Shown here one piece after another: positions 15,988-16,440 of a stretch of DNA of 16,440 nucleotides. The notes beneath the pieces were generated by a model that saw only the letters and a list, made by a program, of their open reading frames with translations, made no database searches and was not told the origin of the DNA. The stretch lies in the NCBI GenBank assembly GCA_016282215.1, contig JAEEKC010000239.1:1-16440 (forward strand), in the 5' to 3' direction. Within the stretch, counting starts at the first letter, position 1. Each line of letters begins with the position of its first letter. The position numbers were made by a program, and so were the translations under genes. This DNA comes from Lachnospiraceae bacterium. Its GTDB lineage: Bacteria > Bacillota > Clostridia > Lachnospirales > Lachnospiraceae.

Positions 15988-16440
15988 TTGACGGATTCGG
16001 GGAAAGAAACAAGAGAGCGGCAGGACTGGATCGATCTGGTCAGATTCCTTGCAATGCTCATTGTCATGATGAATCATGTTGGTCTTTCTGTCATGGGAGT
16101 GAATTTCTGGGGCGGTATGTTTTACGTGCCGGTCTTTTTTGTCTTATCCGGTTTTTTATGGCAGCCGGGAACGAAACCCATCAAAACACAGATCAAAGGA
16201 AAAGCGCAACGCCTGCTTTTGCCATATCTGGTGACGAACGCAGTGCTGGTTTTCGTTTTTTTAGTGAGGGATTTCGTGAAGGCTGACTTTTCGCAGACCT
16301 TCTTTCGGACCTTCGGTTTTCTGTATGGAAGAAATCAACTTTATACAAATACGCAGACACTGTTTATGACGGATCCGGCGAATGACGGAAATGCCTATTT
16401 TATGACAGCGCTGAATGCACCGACCTGGTTTTTGCCGGCA
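15988..16440 (+). CDS. Second acyltransferase 3 protein, 3'-truncated by window edge
   Basis: N-terminal 151 residues of another PF01757-like membrane acyltransferase, open to the window end. The favoured start is TTG 15988, with GAGGGAG at 15976-15982 and a 5-nt spacer. The frame is open from 15901, and TTG 15970 or GTG 15919 are alternatives. The core signature is complete: WIDLVRFLAMLIVMMNHVG (14-32), with D16, R19 and H30 in the usual D-x-x-R-x10-H spacing. VPVFFVLSGFLW follows, then RLLLPYLVTN, and the segment ends at APTWFLPA, matching the family's WFL block. It is clearly different in sequence from the preceding acyltransferase and retains the Arg that the other lacks. It likely acts on the same surface polymer, but this is inferred only from position. 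Confidence 0.85.
   Translation, partial: MTDSGKETRERQDWIDLVRFLAMLIVMMNHVGLSVMGVNFWGGMFYVPVFFVLSGFLWQPGTKPIKTQIKGKAQRLLLPYLVTNAVLVFVFLVRDFVKADFSQTFFRTFGFLYGRNQLYTNTQTLFMTDPANDGNAYFMTALNAPTWFLPA

Overview
The window looks like a chromosomal piece of a Firmicute of the class Clostridia, most probably Lachnospiraceae. RpoB and RpoC have the short Gram-positive architecture without the large proteobacterial insertions. A YerB-type lipoprotein lies beside them. The ribosome binding sites are strong AGGAG-like, and the overall base composition is moderate. The genus cannot be fixed from the sequence alone.

Layout. (1) 1-6661: the 3' part of rpoB (its 5' end lies outside the window) and complete rpoC, in the usual order and 43 bp apart. 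(2) 6662-6755: a short spacer with an exact 21-bp direct repeat, then a DUF3048/YerB-like lipoprotein (6756-7925) closed by a clear intrinsic terminator. (3) 7984-8766, minus strand: a fucosyltransferase-like protein with an HxRRxD motif. It converges on the lipoprotein and starts from a recognisable promoter that carries a perfect palindrome over its -35 box. (4) 8876-10186, plus strand: a GT-B (family 4) glycosyltransferase. (5) From a promoter at about 10215-10243, a plus-strand run that probably forms one operon: a structured leader, a membrane-anchored polyprenyl-phosphate-sugar synthase-like GT2, a soluble GT2, two tandem related GT-C-like membrane proteins, and two acyltransferase-3 membrane proteins. 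The last of these runs off the window end.

How the genes fit together (inference): the region after the RNA polymerase genes looks like a cell-surface glycan or glycolipid assembly locus. GT4 and GT2 enzymes would build a lipid-linked oligosaccharide on the cytoplasmic face. The 383-aa GT2 with a four-helix tail would make a polyprenyl-phosphate-sugar donor. The GT-C protein(s) would use that donor on the outer face, and the acyltransferases would add acyl groups. No mobile element, CRISPR array, tRNA or rRNA was seen.

The points most worth a second look are a marked change in codon and base composition inside rpoB, the switch-like leader before the GT operon, the 21-bp repeat pair after rpoC, and the tandem GT-C paralogues, of which the second has lost the hallmark HERY-type motif. 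I did not find a convincing wholly new system; the region reads as an ordinary but partly uncharacterised surface-glycan locus.
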